DNA of 64,000 bases. It comes from an uncultured Bacteroidales bacterium. GTDB lineage: Bacteria; Bacteroidota; Bacteroidia; Bacteroidales; WCHB1-69. Location: the NCBI GenBank assembly GCA_905233625.1, contig CAJOFJ010000002.1, forward strand, positions 1 through 64,000. The letters are read 5' to 3'. The position numbers and the translations under genes are program-made. Positions 1 to 8,566 of this stretch are shown here, piece after piece; position 1 is the stretch's first letter; each line of letters begins with the position of its first letter. The notes beneath the pieces are model-generated. The model was not told the origin of the DNA. It saw only the letters and a list, made by a program, of their open reading frames with translations, and searched no databases.

Positions 1-1
1 C

Positions 2-1702
2 GATGTTGATACCTTTGCCTTCGGTGCAACGATCACTCCGATCGCCAACCCGACACAAGAGGGTTACACCTTCGCTGGTTGGGATCCCGAACTGCCCACC
101 ACTATGCCGGCCAACGACTTGACCGTTAATGCTCAGTGGACTATCAACAGCTACGATATCACAATCAACCAGGTGGCTGGCGGTACTATCACGGTAATGG
201 CTGCAGGTGCTACGGCTGGTACAACGACCAACACCACTGCAGATTATAACACTTGGATCAGTCTCTCTGTAGAGACCGAAGATGGTTATACTTTCGGTGA
301 CTTTGTGGTTGCCACTGCTGATGGAACTCCTATCGAGACTCCGAACAACGGCTTTATCATGCCGGCCAGCGATGTGACTGTGACCGCTACCTTCAGTGTC
401 AACGATTACACCATCACCTACATGGATGGTAACGAAGTGCTCGATGTTGACACCTTTGCCTTCGGTGCAACCATCACTCCGATTGCCAACCCGACTAAGG
501 AAGGTTACACCTTCGCTGGTTGGGATCCCGCACTGCCCACCATTATGCCGGCCAACGACTTGACCGTTAACGCTCAGTGGACTATCAACAGCTATGATAT
601 CACGATCAACCAGGTTACTGGCGGTACGATTACGGTGACAGTGGATGGTGCTACTGCTGGTACGACCACCAACACCACCGCTAATTATGAAGCATGGGTA
701 CAGCTGAATGCAACGACTGACTATGGTTATGATTTCGACAGCTTCATCGTGACTACTGCTGATGGCACTGTCATTGAAACTCCGAACAATGGCTTTATCA
801 TGCCGGCTACGGCTGTGACTGTGACTGCCGTCTTCACGCTTCATAACTTCAATATCAGCGTGAATGTCAGCAACGACACTCCATGGGGTACCGTAACGGG
901 TAGCGGTAGCTTCGCATACGGCAGCACCGACACCTTGACGGCCACCGCCAATGAAAACTACATCTTTATTGGTTGGAGTGACTTCAACACTGAAAATCCG
1001 CGTGTGATTACAGTTAATCAAGATAGTAGCTTCACCGCTTACTTCATCCCAGAGGATATCGAGATTTTGAGTAACGACACGTTGATGGGTTATGTAAATG
1101 TAAACATCTTAGGACCTTTGTCCATGATTACCCCGATTGAGATCACCGCTATTCCTGCACCTCACTATCATTTCGTTAGCTGGAGTGACGGTAATACCGA
1201 CAACCCGAGAACAATCATGCCAATTGATGCTCATGGTTTGACAGCTATCTTCGCTATTGACCAGCACACCATTACTGTGTTGAGCAACGATGAGAGTATG
1301 GGTACCGTAATAGGTAGCAATACATACGATTACGGCACAGTTATATTCATCACTGCCAATGCAGTTCCGGGTTATGAGTTCTTGATGTGGAATGACAGTA
1401 TTACCGACAACCCGCGTGCTATCACTGTGGAGCAAGATAGTTTGTTCATCGCATACTTCCAGGAGTCCGATGGTATCGAAGATATGGAATTGTCTAATGT
1501 GAGAATTTATGCACAAGGCAATCAGATTGTCATCTCCAATGCCGAAGGTTATGCACTTGAAATTTATGACATGAGTGGCCGTATGATTGCCAACGAGGGC
1601 AAACTCACGCAATCAGTCAGCAGATTCACCATGTCAGCCGATGGTGTATATCTCGTGAAGATTGGTGACAAATTATTCCGCAAGGTGGTTGTCACTCGTT
1701 AA
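2..1702 (+). CDS. T9SS-secreted repeat protein, 3' part (5' end outside window)
   Basis: The reading frame is open from the window edge, so the start codon and signal peptide lie upstream. The N-terminal visible part holds two near-identical modules of 147 residues (DNA offset 441 bp). Each joins a Listeria/Bacteroides-type repeat (GYTFAGWDP..., MPANDLTVNAQW) to a second beta unit ending NGFIMPA. Three divergent InlB-B-like repeats of about 65 residues follow (motifs GWSDFNTENPR, SWSDGNTDNPR, MWNDSITDNPR). The last ~75 residues (GIEDMELSNVRIYAQGN..., YDMSGRM, GVYLVKIGDK) match a type 9 secretion C-terminal sorting domain, so a secreted or surface-anchored protein is inferred. Its ligand or activity is not evident. 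A strong terminator follows. Confidence 0.9.
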   Translation, partial: DVDTFAFGATITPIANPTQEGYTFAGWDPELPTTMPANDLTVNAQWTINSYDITINQVAGGTITVMAAGATAGTTTNTTADYNTWISLSVETEDGYTFGDFVVATADGTPIETPNNGFIMPASDVTVTATFSVNDYTITYMDGNEVLDVDTFAFGATITPIANPTKEGYTFAGWDPALPTIMPANDLTVNAQWTINSYDITINQVTGGTITVTVDGATAGTTTNTTANYEAWVQLNATTDYGYDFDSFIVTTADGTVIETPNNGFIMPATAVTVTAVFTLHNFNISVNVSNDTPWGTVTGSGSFAYGSTDTLTATANENYIFIGWSDFNTENPRVITVNQDSSFTAYFIPEDIEILSNDTLMGYVNVNILGPLSMITPIEITAIPAPHYHFVSWSDGNTDNPRTIMPIDAHGLTAIFAIDQHTITVLSNDESMGTVIGSNTYDYGTVIFITANAVPGYEFLMWNDSITDNPRAITVEQDSLFIAYFQESDGIEDMELSNVRIYAQGNQIVISNAEGYALEIYDMSGRMIANEGKLTQSVSRFTMSADGVYLVKIGDKLFRKVVVTR

Positions 1703-1726
1703 TCGATGATTCTCATCACAAACAAA

Positions 1727-1757
1727 AACGGGACGAAATTTCGTCCCGTTTTTTTAT
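1727..1757. terminator. Bidirectional rho-independent terminator
   Basis: A perfect 24-bp palindrome (ACGGGACG arm) is followed by a T run on the + strand and preceded by A-rich sequence. It lies between the convergent repeat-protein gene and the M28 peptidase gene and could serve both. Confidence 0.85.
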
Positions 1758-1801
1758 TTAAAATCATTCGAACATGAACATGTTCGTTAATGAAGAATCC
1801 C

Positions 1802-3112
1802 TTAATCTTCTTTTTCAATCAATGTTGTAAACAACTTAAAGATATTGTCGAACATGGTCAACGAGCAGTTCTCGTTAGTGTCACTGATATCGTGGTAGCC
1901 GCCGACTTTTCCGCCCATGGTGTACATGAAAATGGCGGGCACCTTGTGTTGTGTGAAGAAGTAATGGTCGCTGTTGGCTGCATTACTGCGTTGGGCGATT
2001 TTGGGCACTAACTGTAAGTCCTCGTTGATGTCCATCAGATTTTTGTACAATTCCTGTCCCTTTCCTTCGGTGCTGTTCACCAACATAATACCTTCGTCTC
2101 CACCACCCAAGAGGTCGAAATTAATCAGGTATTTGATATTTTCTAATGGAATTAACGGGTTTTCAGTGAAGTGTTTCGATCCCAACAAGCCGCTCTCTTC
2201 CCCTGAGAAGAAGAGAAACACCACAGAATACTTGCAGGGCTGCTCTTTGAAATATCTGGCCATGTTGAGCACAAAAGCACAGCCACTGGCATTGTCGTGT
2301 GCTCCTGGAAAATACACGTCTGCACCCATCGCACCCAGATGGTCGTAATGACAGGTAAGCACAATGTATTGGTCGGGAAACTCTGTGCCGGGAACCATGC
2401 CGCAAACATTGAAGTGCTTGTATTCTGTCAGTTTGTTGGAATAGTAAAATTCAACACTTTTGTCTTTGTCGGTGATGATGTCGGATTTCATGTAAATATA
2501 GGCTAGATTCCGTTTGTAATGGGTCTCCGACAGTCCCCATGTTGGCATCTTGTCGACTCCTTCTATGATGCCTGCCGCCTTAAAGGGGGAAACGAATTTG
2601 ATTTTCGCAAGAGCTTCTTTGTATTTCTCCTCGTCTTTTTTCTTTTTGAATTTGACATTGGTATTATCAATATATATCAGGCTCTGAGGCAGGATGTCCG
2701 CGTATTTCTTGTTGATGTCATTGATCTTTTTGGAGTCAATCAGGTCTGCGGGACTGATACGTATCAGTCTGTATTTGTCGTTGAGCGATTTTGAGAAGGG
2801 CATGATGCGGAAATCTTCTCCGGCAACCAAAAGTCTTCCTCCGGCTTTGCCAATGACATCTCCTTCCATGGCAAAAGCTGGCTTTTCGTATATCTGTAAG
2901 TATTCTTCGCCCAATGGCTCTACTCCATAGTCTTCCAGGCACTTAAGAATGTATTCCGCAGCCTGATGTTCGCCGTCGTAGGCGGCCCCTCGTCCATGCA
3001 GTTCCCGGGAACTTAAATATTTGATGTGTTCTCTGGCGGTGGTGCTGTCCTGTGCATACACAATCATGCACAAACCGCCGGCACAGAGGATGCTTAAAAA
3101 CAGTTTTCTCAT
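1802..3112 (-). CDS. M28-family zinc aminopeptidase, secreted
   Basis: The protein has 436 residues with an N-terminal signal sequence (about residues 1-20, ending VYAQ). The C-terminal half carries the M28 co-catalytic zinc site: H255 in CHYDHLG, D273 in AHDNASG, the glutamates of SGEESGLLGS (305-306), D333 in NFDLLGG, and H383 in SDHYFF. The N-terminal half fits a PA-like insert region but is not diagnostic. By family it removes N-terminal residues from peptides outside the cytoplasm. A Cys in the signal region (GGLC) might instead make it a lipoprotein, but the hydrophobic context continues past it. It is the last gene of the minus-strand run that includes the Bat genes; 18 bp separate it from batB-batC, so co-transcription is likely. 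Confidence 0.9.
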   Translation of the reverse strand: MRKLFLSILCAGGLCMIVYAQDSTTAREHIKYLSSRELHGRGAAYDGEHQAAEYILKCLEDYGVEPLGEEYLQIYEKPAFAMEGDVIGKAGGRLLVAGEDFRIMPFSKSLNDKYRLIRISPADLIDSKKINDINKKYADILPQSLIYIDNTNVKFKKKKDEEKYKEALAKIKFVSPFKAAGIIEGVDKMPTWGLSETHYKRNLAYIYMKSDIITDKDKSVEFYYSNKLTEYKHFNVCGMVPGTEFPDQYIVLTCHYDHLGAMGADVYFPGAHDNASGCAFVLNMARYFKEQPCKYSVVFLFFSGEESGLLGSKHFTENPLIPLENIKYLINFDLLGGGDEGIMLVNSTEGKGQELYKNLMDINEDLQLVPKIAQRSNAANSDHYFFTQHKVPAIFMYTMGGKVGGYHDISDTNENCSLTMFDNIFKLFTTLIEKED

Positions 3113-3130
3113 AGTATATTCTTTTTGTTA

Positions 3131-5092
3131 TTACCAGTCTTTTTCCTGATGCGTTTTGTTGCCACCTTGCATCTGCTGTTTGCTGACTTTCTGCTGGGTG
3201 TTGCGCTCATTCTGCTGCAAAGCATCCAATTGTCGCTTGTTGTCCTGCTGCTTCTGCCGGTCGGCGGCACTTTGCTGCTGTTGCTGTTGTTGGTCTTTTT
3301 TGTCTTGCTGATCTTGACCTTGTTGTTGCTGGTTCTGTTGGTTCTTGTTTTGGTCTTTGTCTTGGTTCTGCTGTCCCTGACTACCATTCTGGTCTTGGTC
3401 CTTGTTTTGGTCTTGCTGTCCCTGACCTCCTTGCTGTTGCTGCTGGTCTTGGTTCTGGTCCTGATTTTGCTGGTTCTGCTGCTGTTGCTGCATTTGTTGC
3501 ATCATCTTTTTACGGGCATATTCCAGGTTATACTTGGTGTCCATATCCTTGGGGTTCAGCTTCAGGGCATTCTTATAGGCGTCAATGCATTCTTTGTATT
3601 TCTCCTGTTTCAATAGGGAATTACCCATATTATGATACGCACGGCTTCTTAAATCCTTGCTGCTGCTTTGGTTGTTGGCAACACCCTCAAATGCTTTGGC
3701 GGCATCCTCATATTTTTCTTGTCGGTATAGACTGTTGCCGAGGTTGTAATTCGCTTTGTCGTAATTACGCGTGGTTTCCATGGCCTTGCGGTAGTTGATT
3801 TCCGCTTGCTGGTAGTTCTCAGAAGCTTTTTTCATCTTTTCGTCCGCATTGCGTTTGTTCACCTCTCCACCCTTGGCCATCAGGTCCATGGCATCCTTGC
3901 GGAATTGTTCTGCGGCCTTGAATTGCTCATTGCCTTTGCGGATAGCCGACAATTCGGCTTTGGTTTGGGCCTGAACAGTGGGAATGGCTACCAGGATACC
4001 AATCATTATGATAACGGCTTTCCCTTTGAATTGCTGCTGCAATTTGCCGATGAGTTGTTTGATTTTGGAGGGGGTGGTGAATAACAGGATTTCAACAAAG
4101 AAAAACAATAAGGCAAGCATCAGCGGAATCTGGAATTTGCTGTCGTATCTTGTAAATGTAACTTCTTGAATATCAGTTTTATTCATGCTGTTGATTTTGT
4201 TCAGGATCGTTTCAAAACCCATATTGGCGTTGGAAGCGTGCACGTAGGTGCCACCGCCGGCGCGGGCAATATCTTGCAGCACTTCCTCGTTGAGGCGGGT
4301 CATCACGGTATTGCCGTCACGGTCTTTTTTGTAGGTAGGATTGCCGTATTTGTCACGCACGGGAATAGGTTCGCCCAAGGTGTTGCCGATGCCGATAGTA
4401 TGGATGGTGATGCCTAATTTGTGTACTTCCTTTGCCATTTCAATGGATTCGGGGAAATGGTCCTCGCCGTCGGAAACCACTAAGATAACCTTGGAGGTGA
4501 GGTCGGCTAATTTCTGCTGCTGGTTTTGTCCTTCTTCGGGCAACATCGACACAGTGGCCAGGTCGAGGGCATTGGCAATGTCGGTGCCTTGTTCGCTGAT
4601 GAGCGAGGGTTTCACAATGTTGATGAACATCTTGGCGGCGGCATAGTCGCTGGTGATGGGCAATTGCACGAAGGCTTTGCCGGCAAAAACCACCAGTCCG
4701 ATACGGTCGCCTTGCAACTTGTCAATGAAGCGCGATAGGGCCATTTTGGAGGCTTCCAAGCGGTTGGGCTGGATGTCCTCGGCCAGCATGCTGTTGGAGA
4801 TGTCCATACAAATCATGATATCCACGCCCTTGCGGGTGCCTTTTTCTAACGAGCTGCCAACCTGCGGATTCGCCAAAGCGAATATGAGGCAGGTAAGTCC
4901 GGCGAGAAACAGTCCGAACTTGACATGGTGCATGGCGGGGGAATCCTCGGCACTGAGTTTGCGGGTGAGTGTGCTGCTGCCGTACGCCTCCATCTTCTTT
5001 TTCCGATAAACTTGAAGATAGCTATACAGTCCTATAAGAATAGGGATGACAATCAGGCTATATAAAACGGTTTCGTATTCAAATCTGAACAT
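3131..5092 (-). CDS. batB: BatB-BatC fusion: VWA-domain membrane protein plus TPR/Gln-rich protein
   Basis: The 653-residue protein joins two proteins that are normally separate. Residues 1-340 are BatB: transmembrane segments near 9-27 and 57-78, a von Willebrand factor A domain with an intact MIDAS (D97-x-S99-x-S101, T170, D208), and a third membrane segment near 320-340. A second hydrophobic stretch at 358-374 ends in VQAQ, like a BatC signal peptide kept inside the chain. TPR repeats follow (~425-530), then a Gln/Asp/Asn-rich tail. The Bat proteins are linked to oxygen tolerance and envelope integrity in Bacteroides; the biochemical role is not settled. The start ATG lies 11 bp downstream of the batA stop, so the two genes are coupled. 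Confidence 0.9.
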   Translation of the reverse strand: MFRFEYETVLYSLIVIPILIGLYSYLQVYRKKKMEAYGSSTLTRKLSAEDSPAMHHVKFGLFLAGLTCLIFALANPQVGSSLEKGTRKGVDIMICMDISNSMLAEDIQPNRLEASKMALSRFIDKLQGDRIGLVVFAGKAFVQLPITSDYAAAKMFINIVKPSLISEQGTDIANALDLATVSMLPEEGQNQQQKLADLTSKVILVVSDGEDHFPESIEMAKEVHKLGITIHTIGIGNTLGEPIPVRDKYGNPTYKKDRDGNTVMTRLNEEVLQDIARAGGGTYVHASNANMGFETILNKINSMNKTDIQEVTFTRYDSKFQIPLMLALLFFFVEILLFTTPSKIKQLIGKLQQQFKGKAVIIMIGILVAIPTVQAQTKAELSAIRKGNEQFKAAEQFRKDAMDLMAKGGEVNKRNADEKMKKASENYQQAEINYRKAMETTRNYDKANYNLGNSLYRQEKYEDAAKAFEGVANNQSSSKDLRSRAYHNMGNSLLKQEKYKECIDAYKNALKLNPKDMDTKYNLEYARKKMMQQMQQQQQNQQNQDQNQDQQQQQGGQGQQDQNKDQDQNGSQGQQNQDKDQNKNQQNQQQQGQDQQDKKDQQQQQQQSAADRQKQQDNKRQLDALQQNERNTQQKVSKQQMQGGNKTHQEKDW

Positions 5093-5103
5093 GATGATAG
5101 GTT

Positions 5104-6111
5104 TTACCAGTTTTTATAGAGGATAAATCTGAATAATACTTCCAATGTAATGAAGAGCAGGGCGAAAACAAGGAAGGGCATGAATTCGTCGGCTTTATTC
5201 TCAAAGGTGGTCTCGTTGATGATGGTTTTTTCCATCTTGTCGATTTCCTGATAAACCTCCTCCAGTTTTTTTGCGTTGTTGGCGCGGAAATACTGGCCTC
5301 CGGTGGTGGCGGCGATGTTTTTCAGGAGGGTCTCGTCAATTTCGGTGTCCACATAAACGGTACCGTATGGACTGGGGTAGGGGGCTTTGCCTAAACTGCC
5401 GCAGCCGATAGTATACACCTTGATGTTGAAGTCTTTGGCGATTTCGGCGGCGGACAGCGGATCCATATAGCCGCTGTTGTTCACACCGTCGGACAGCAGG
5501 ATGATGATTTTGCTTTTGGCGTCGGTTTCGCGCAGTCGGTTGACAGCTGTTCCCAATCCGTCGCCAATGGCGGTGCCGTCGTCAATGAGGTCGAATTTCA
5601 CTCTGTCGAGCAAGCCCAGCAGTGTCTCATGGTCGGTGGTGGCAGGACACTGGGTGAAAGCTTCGCCAGCATAGACCACCAGTCCGATGCGGTCGGTGGG
5701 TCGGCCTTCGATGAACTCGGCGGCCACTTTCTTGCATGCTTCCAAACGGTTGGGCCGGAAATCCATGCACTTCATACTGCCTGACACGTCCAAAGCCAAT
5801 ACAATGTCAACGCCTTCTACCTGGATGTTTTGCTGGCGGAAGGCAGATTGTGGGCGCGCCATGGCGATAACAATGAAGATGACGGCCAGAGCACGGCACA
5901 GTAAGGGAAGGAAGTGCAGTCGCTGCTTCCAGCTTTTGCGCATTCCGTTCATCGGGGCAGTGGTGGGCACTTGCAAAGTGCTGCGCATCTTGCGCCGTTT
6001 CCAAATCGGCCATCCCACCAGTGGGATAAGCAATAGCAGGAGTAGAAAATAGTACGGATTCGCAAATTCCACATCCTTCAAAATCTGAATAAAGTCTGAT
6101 ATAAAGTGCAT
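5104..6111 (-). CDS. batA: BatA, VWA-domain aerotolerance protein
   Basis: This is a 335-residue membrane protein with two N-terminal hydrophobic segments (about 20-36 and 66-85), a VWA domain with MIDAS D108-x-S110-x-S112, the second ligand in DGTAIGDGLG, and the aspartate of LLSDGVNN. A C-terminal membrane helix (MPFLVFALLFITLEVLF) completes the BatA plan. Length and order match Bacteroides BatA. It lies between the BatD-like gene upstream and batB-batC downstream on the same strand. The usual MoxR ATPase and DUF58 genes are not upstream here. Confidence 0.92.
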   Translation of the reverse strand: MHFISDFIQILKDVEFANPYYFLLLLLLIPLVGWPIWKRRKMRSTLQVPTTAPMNGMRKSWKQRLHFLPLLCRALAVIFIVIAMARPQSAFRQQNIQVEGVDIVLALDVSGSMKCMDFRPNRLEACKKVAAEFIEGRPTDRIGLVVYAGEAFTQCPATTDHETLLGLLDRVKFDLIDDGTAIGDGLGTAVNRLRETDAKSKIIILLSDGVNNSGYMDPLSAAEIAKDFNIKVYTIGCGSLGKAPYPSPYGTVYVDTEIDETLLKNIAATTGGQYFRANNAKKLEEVYQEIDKMEKTIINETTFENKADEFMPFLVFALLFITLEVLFRFILYKNW

Positions 6112-6120
6112 GATGATAAT

Positions 6121-6329
6121 GGGCTAATGAGTTAATGGGCTAATGAGTTAATGGGCTAATGGGCTGTGAGCTATGAGCTATGAGCTGTGAGCAATGGGCT
6201 TTTTTTGTTTAATGTTTAGAGTTTAGAGTTTAGGGGTTAGAGTTTAATGTTTAGAGTTTAGGGGTTAGAGGGTTAAATGATTATGAATTTTGAATTGTCA
6301 GTTTTCAGTTCTCAGTTTTCAGTTTTCAG
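6121..6329. repeat. Degenerate 7-bp (and 8-bp) tandem arrays between batA and the BatD-like gene
   Basis: There are three blocks. From 6121 an 8-bp pattern (GGCTAATG/AGTTAATG) alternates, then passes into GCTATGA heptads. From 6214 to 6269 eight consecutive heptads of the GTTTAGA type run without register break. From about 6295 to 6329 five heptads of the TTTTCAG type run into the 3' end of the BatD-like gene, so its last codons and stop lie inside the array. No gene is visible in this spacer. Confidence 0.85.
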
Positions 6330-7256
6330 TTCTTTCTCCGCGGTTTTCTGCACGAAGTCCACCGCCTGCTTGTAGCATCTGTCGTGGTCGTCGGGCAGGG
6401 GCTCCATCTTGGCGAATTTCACCAAATCGGCAATGCCCAGCGTCTGCTCCAACTCCTTCCGCAGCTGTTCTGGCAATCCCTTGTCTTCCAATTCCTTGAG
6501 GATGTCACTGCTGATCATCTCCATGGCGTTGATGTCATAGCGTCCGTCAATATAGGTCCTCAAAATATCGGTCAGCTCAGAATAGTACTGCTTAACTTGT
6601 CCGTTTTGCCATAACTTTTTGATTTTCAGTTTTTCCAATTCTTTTAGAGCCGTGATGTGCGGTTTTACTTTTGGCTTGGCTTTGACCTCTTTTTTCTTCG
6701 GTTTGCTTTTGCGCTCGTGTTTCAGGATGAACCATATCAGCAGGGCAATGACAGCTGCTGCTGCCAAACCGATGAGCAGGTAGGGCAGTATTTCCTTGAA
6801 AGTGAGCGGCACTTTGGCAATGGCTTTGATGTCTCGGATGGCAGCGGTGGTGTCCACGGCCACGGTGTTCACAAAGAAAGGAAGAGCCTGGCTTTGGGCC
6901 AGCAGCTGTGAGTCGGGTGACAGTACCGGAATAGATGGGAAAACGTATGCACCTGAGTCAAAAGCGGTAATGGTCCATTGCTGGTGGTAGTTCACATTCT
7001 GTCCGTCGATGGTGGTGTCCATGCCGCTGCTGCCCACCAGCTCGATGCCACTGCCCGAAAGTACTTCCTGCGTGACAGTAGGTACGATGAAAGCTGTGTT
7101 CTGGGGTGCCGTTACGGTAAAGTCCACGTGAATCTGATCACCGATAAGGATGCGATTGGAGTCCAACACTGCCTTGGCTTGAAAAGATTGGGCGTGGAGT
7201 TGGATGAATGTAATTGAAAATAAGATAATTAATCCGAAAAGTGTCTTGCGTTTCAT
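6312..7256 (-). CDS. Bat-cluster membrane protein (BatD-like, gene preceding batA)
   Basis: The 314-residue protein has a signal peptide (1-22, ending LHAQ) and an extracytoplasmic beta-rich domain with the pattern IGDQIHVDFTVTAP. One membrane helix lies at about 157-178, followed by a Lys-rich linker and a cytoplasmic helical region (YYSELTDILRTYIDGRY, MISSDILKEL). This plan is typical of the membrane protein placed just before batA in Bacteroidales Bat operons. The N-terminal domain resembles BatD, but the protein is about half the usual BatD length. The C-terminal codons (ELKTEN) are encoded by a TTTTCAG-type heptad array, so the stop codon may move if the array changes. Confidence 0.75.
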   Translation of the reverse strand: MKRKTLFGLIILFSITFIQLHAQSFQAKAVLDSNRILIGDQIHVDFTVTAPQNTAFIVPTVTQEVLSGSGIELVGSSGMDTTIDGQNVNYHQQWTITAFDSGAYVFPSIPVLSPDSQLLAQSQALPFFVNTVAVDTTAAIRDIKAIAKVPLTFKEILPYLLIGLAAAAVIALLIWFILKHERKSKPKKKEVKAKPKVKPHITALKELEKLKIKKLWQNGQVKQYYSELTDILRTYIDGRYDINAMEMISSDILKELEDKGLPEQLRKELEQTLGIADLVKFAKMEPLPDDHDRCYKQAVDFVQKTAEKELKTEN

Positions 7257-7331
7257 TTTTTTAATGGATAACTCAACTCTTGAAAACGAAATTCCGTTAA
7301 AAATTATTGTACACGATGCGTTAGCGTATGC

Positions 7332-8303
7332 TTACTGAAGTCTCTCGAAAGGGTGGGGCGTCAGCGGGAATTTGGCCATCGGGTGATAGTCGCCCACCAG
7401 TCCGACAGGGGTGGCATTGTTGATGTCGTGCACAATGCTGATACTGTTACGCGCCTCTTCAATGCCAAAGCCTTTTCCGGCGAGAATTTGCCGATAGCTC
7501 TCGGTGTGCAGGTCGGTAAAACCCTGGCTGAATTCAATGAGCTGCTCTCCCACCATAATGGAACGGTAGGTGGTTTTGCCTGCGGCCCTGCACGCATCTG
7601 GGAGGTGGTTCATGTTGATACTCAGGAAGTAGCGTACACGCGCTTGCTCCAATTCCAGAAAGCCGGCTACACGGTCGTGACTTTTCACATGCACAATATT
7701 CTGCTTTACTTCTCCGAAAATATAGCTCAGCATGTCGTAAAAGTGAATGCCGATATTGGTGGCTACACCGCCGCTTTTCTGTTCGTTGCCTTTCCAGCTG
7801 GCATAATACCAGTCGCCACGCCCGGTAATATAGGTAAGGTCAATGTCGTAAATTTTGTCTTTGGGCCCATCTTCCACTTGCTTCTTCAAGGCCTGGATGG
7901 CGGGATGCAGTCGCAGCTGCAGGATGTTGTATATACGGTGTCCTGTATTTTCCTCCACGCTTTTCAGCACATCAATATTCCAGGGTTTCAGTACCAGAGG
8001 CTTTTCGCAGATTACATCGGCTCCTAAACGGAGATTGTAGCGTATGTGGCTGTCGTGTAAATAGTTGGGTGTGCAAATGCTGGCCATGTCAATCTGTCGG
8101 TCTGTCCCTTTCAGTTTGGAGCAGTGGCGGTCGAACAGTTCCATTTCCGTGAAAAAACGGGTTTCCGGAAAATATTGGTCCAGAATTCCCACGCTGTCGC
8201 TTTTGTCGTAGGCGGCCACCAGTCTGTTGCCTGTTTCCTTAATCGCGCGCAAGTGGCGCGGGGCAACATAACCGGCAACTCCGAATAAGGCGAAATTTTT
8301 CAT
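7332..8303 (-). CDS. wbpB: Gfo/Idh/MocA oxidoreductase, WbpB/WlbA-like UDP-GlcNAcA 3-oxidase
   Basis: From the chosen start the protein has 323 residues. It opens with a Rossmann fold (MKNFALFGVAGYVAPRHLRA). The GxAGYxAPRH signature, the CEKPLV loop with its catalytic lysine, and the RLHPAI motif are characteristic of WlbA/WbpB, which oxidise UDP-N-acetylglucosaminuronic acid at C3 with 2-oxoglutarate recycling NADH. A longer frame opens at a TTG (8360), but a TAnnTTTG promoter box lies inside that extension, so the ATG at 8303 is preferred. The partner genes wbpA, wbpD and wbpE are not adjacent, so the end product (a 2,3-diamino sugar acid) is inferred. Confidence 0.85.
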   Translation of the reverse strand: MKNFALFGVAGYVAPRHLRAIKETGNRLVAAYDKSDSVGILDQYFPETRFFTEMELFDRHCSKLKGTDRQIDMASICTPNYLHDSHIRYNLRLGADVICEKPLVLKPWNIDVLKSVEENTGHRIYNILQLRLHPAIQALKKQVEDGPKDKIYDIDLTYITGRGDWYYASWKGNEQKSGGVATNIGIHFYDMLSYIFGEVKQNIVHVKSHDRVAGFLELEQARVRYFLSINMNHLPDACRAAGKTTYRSIMVGEQLIEFSQGFTDLHTESYRQILAGKGFGIEEARNSISIVHDINNATPVGLVGDYHPMAKFPLTPHPFERLQ

Positions 8304-8326
8304 GTTAGTATCTTTCAAATAGTTTG

Positions 8327-8334
8327 CAAATTTA
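8327..8334 (-). promoter_or_regulatory. -7 box of the wbpB-like gene
   Basis: The minus strand reads TAAATTTG, matching the Bacteroidetes -7 consensus TAnnTTTG, 23 bases upstream of the chosen start. The -33 element is weak: a TTG is present but spaced at 23 rather than 19. Confidence 0.45.
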
Positions 8335-8377
8335 CGGAAAATCCCCCAAATATGTACCAATATGTTTTATTTCTGTA

Positions 8378-8472
8378 GAGACGGGGCGTGCCCCGTCTCC
8401 TTCCATAACGCGTGCCCCGTCTCCTTCCATAACGCGTGCCCCGTCTCCTTCCATAACGCGTGCCCCGTCTCT
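8378..8472. repeat. Palindrome plus 24-bp tandem repeat, about 4 copies
   Basis: An inverted repeat (GAGACGGGGC / GCCCCGTCTC, 8378-8399) leads into four copies of a 24-bp unit starting CGTGCCCCGTCTCC at 8387, 8411, 8435 and 8459. Only the first copy can form the long hairpin. The block sits in the divergent spacer between the wbpB-like and tsaC-like genes. No coding potential is credible. Confidence 0.9.
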
Positions 8473-8566
8473 ATCGTTAACACCAACCTCCGTCTCCATC
8501 ATCATCCCGAATAAAATAAAACGAAAAAAAATTCATTTTAGTCTGTAATCGTAGCAAATGTTTTGC

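Noticed and set aside
3125..3616. 163-codon Leu/Val-rich frame on the + strand
   Set aside because: It is the complement of the Gln-rich CAG/CAA tail of the BatB-BatC fusion; the low-complexity codons create it.
8378..8480. CRISPR-like array
   Set aside because: The 24-bp repeats are directly adjacent with no unique spacers of regular size, and no cas genes are present.
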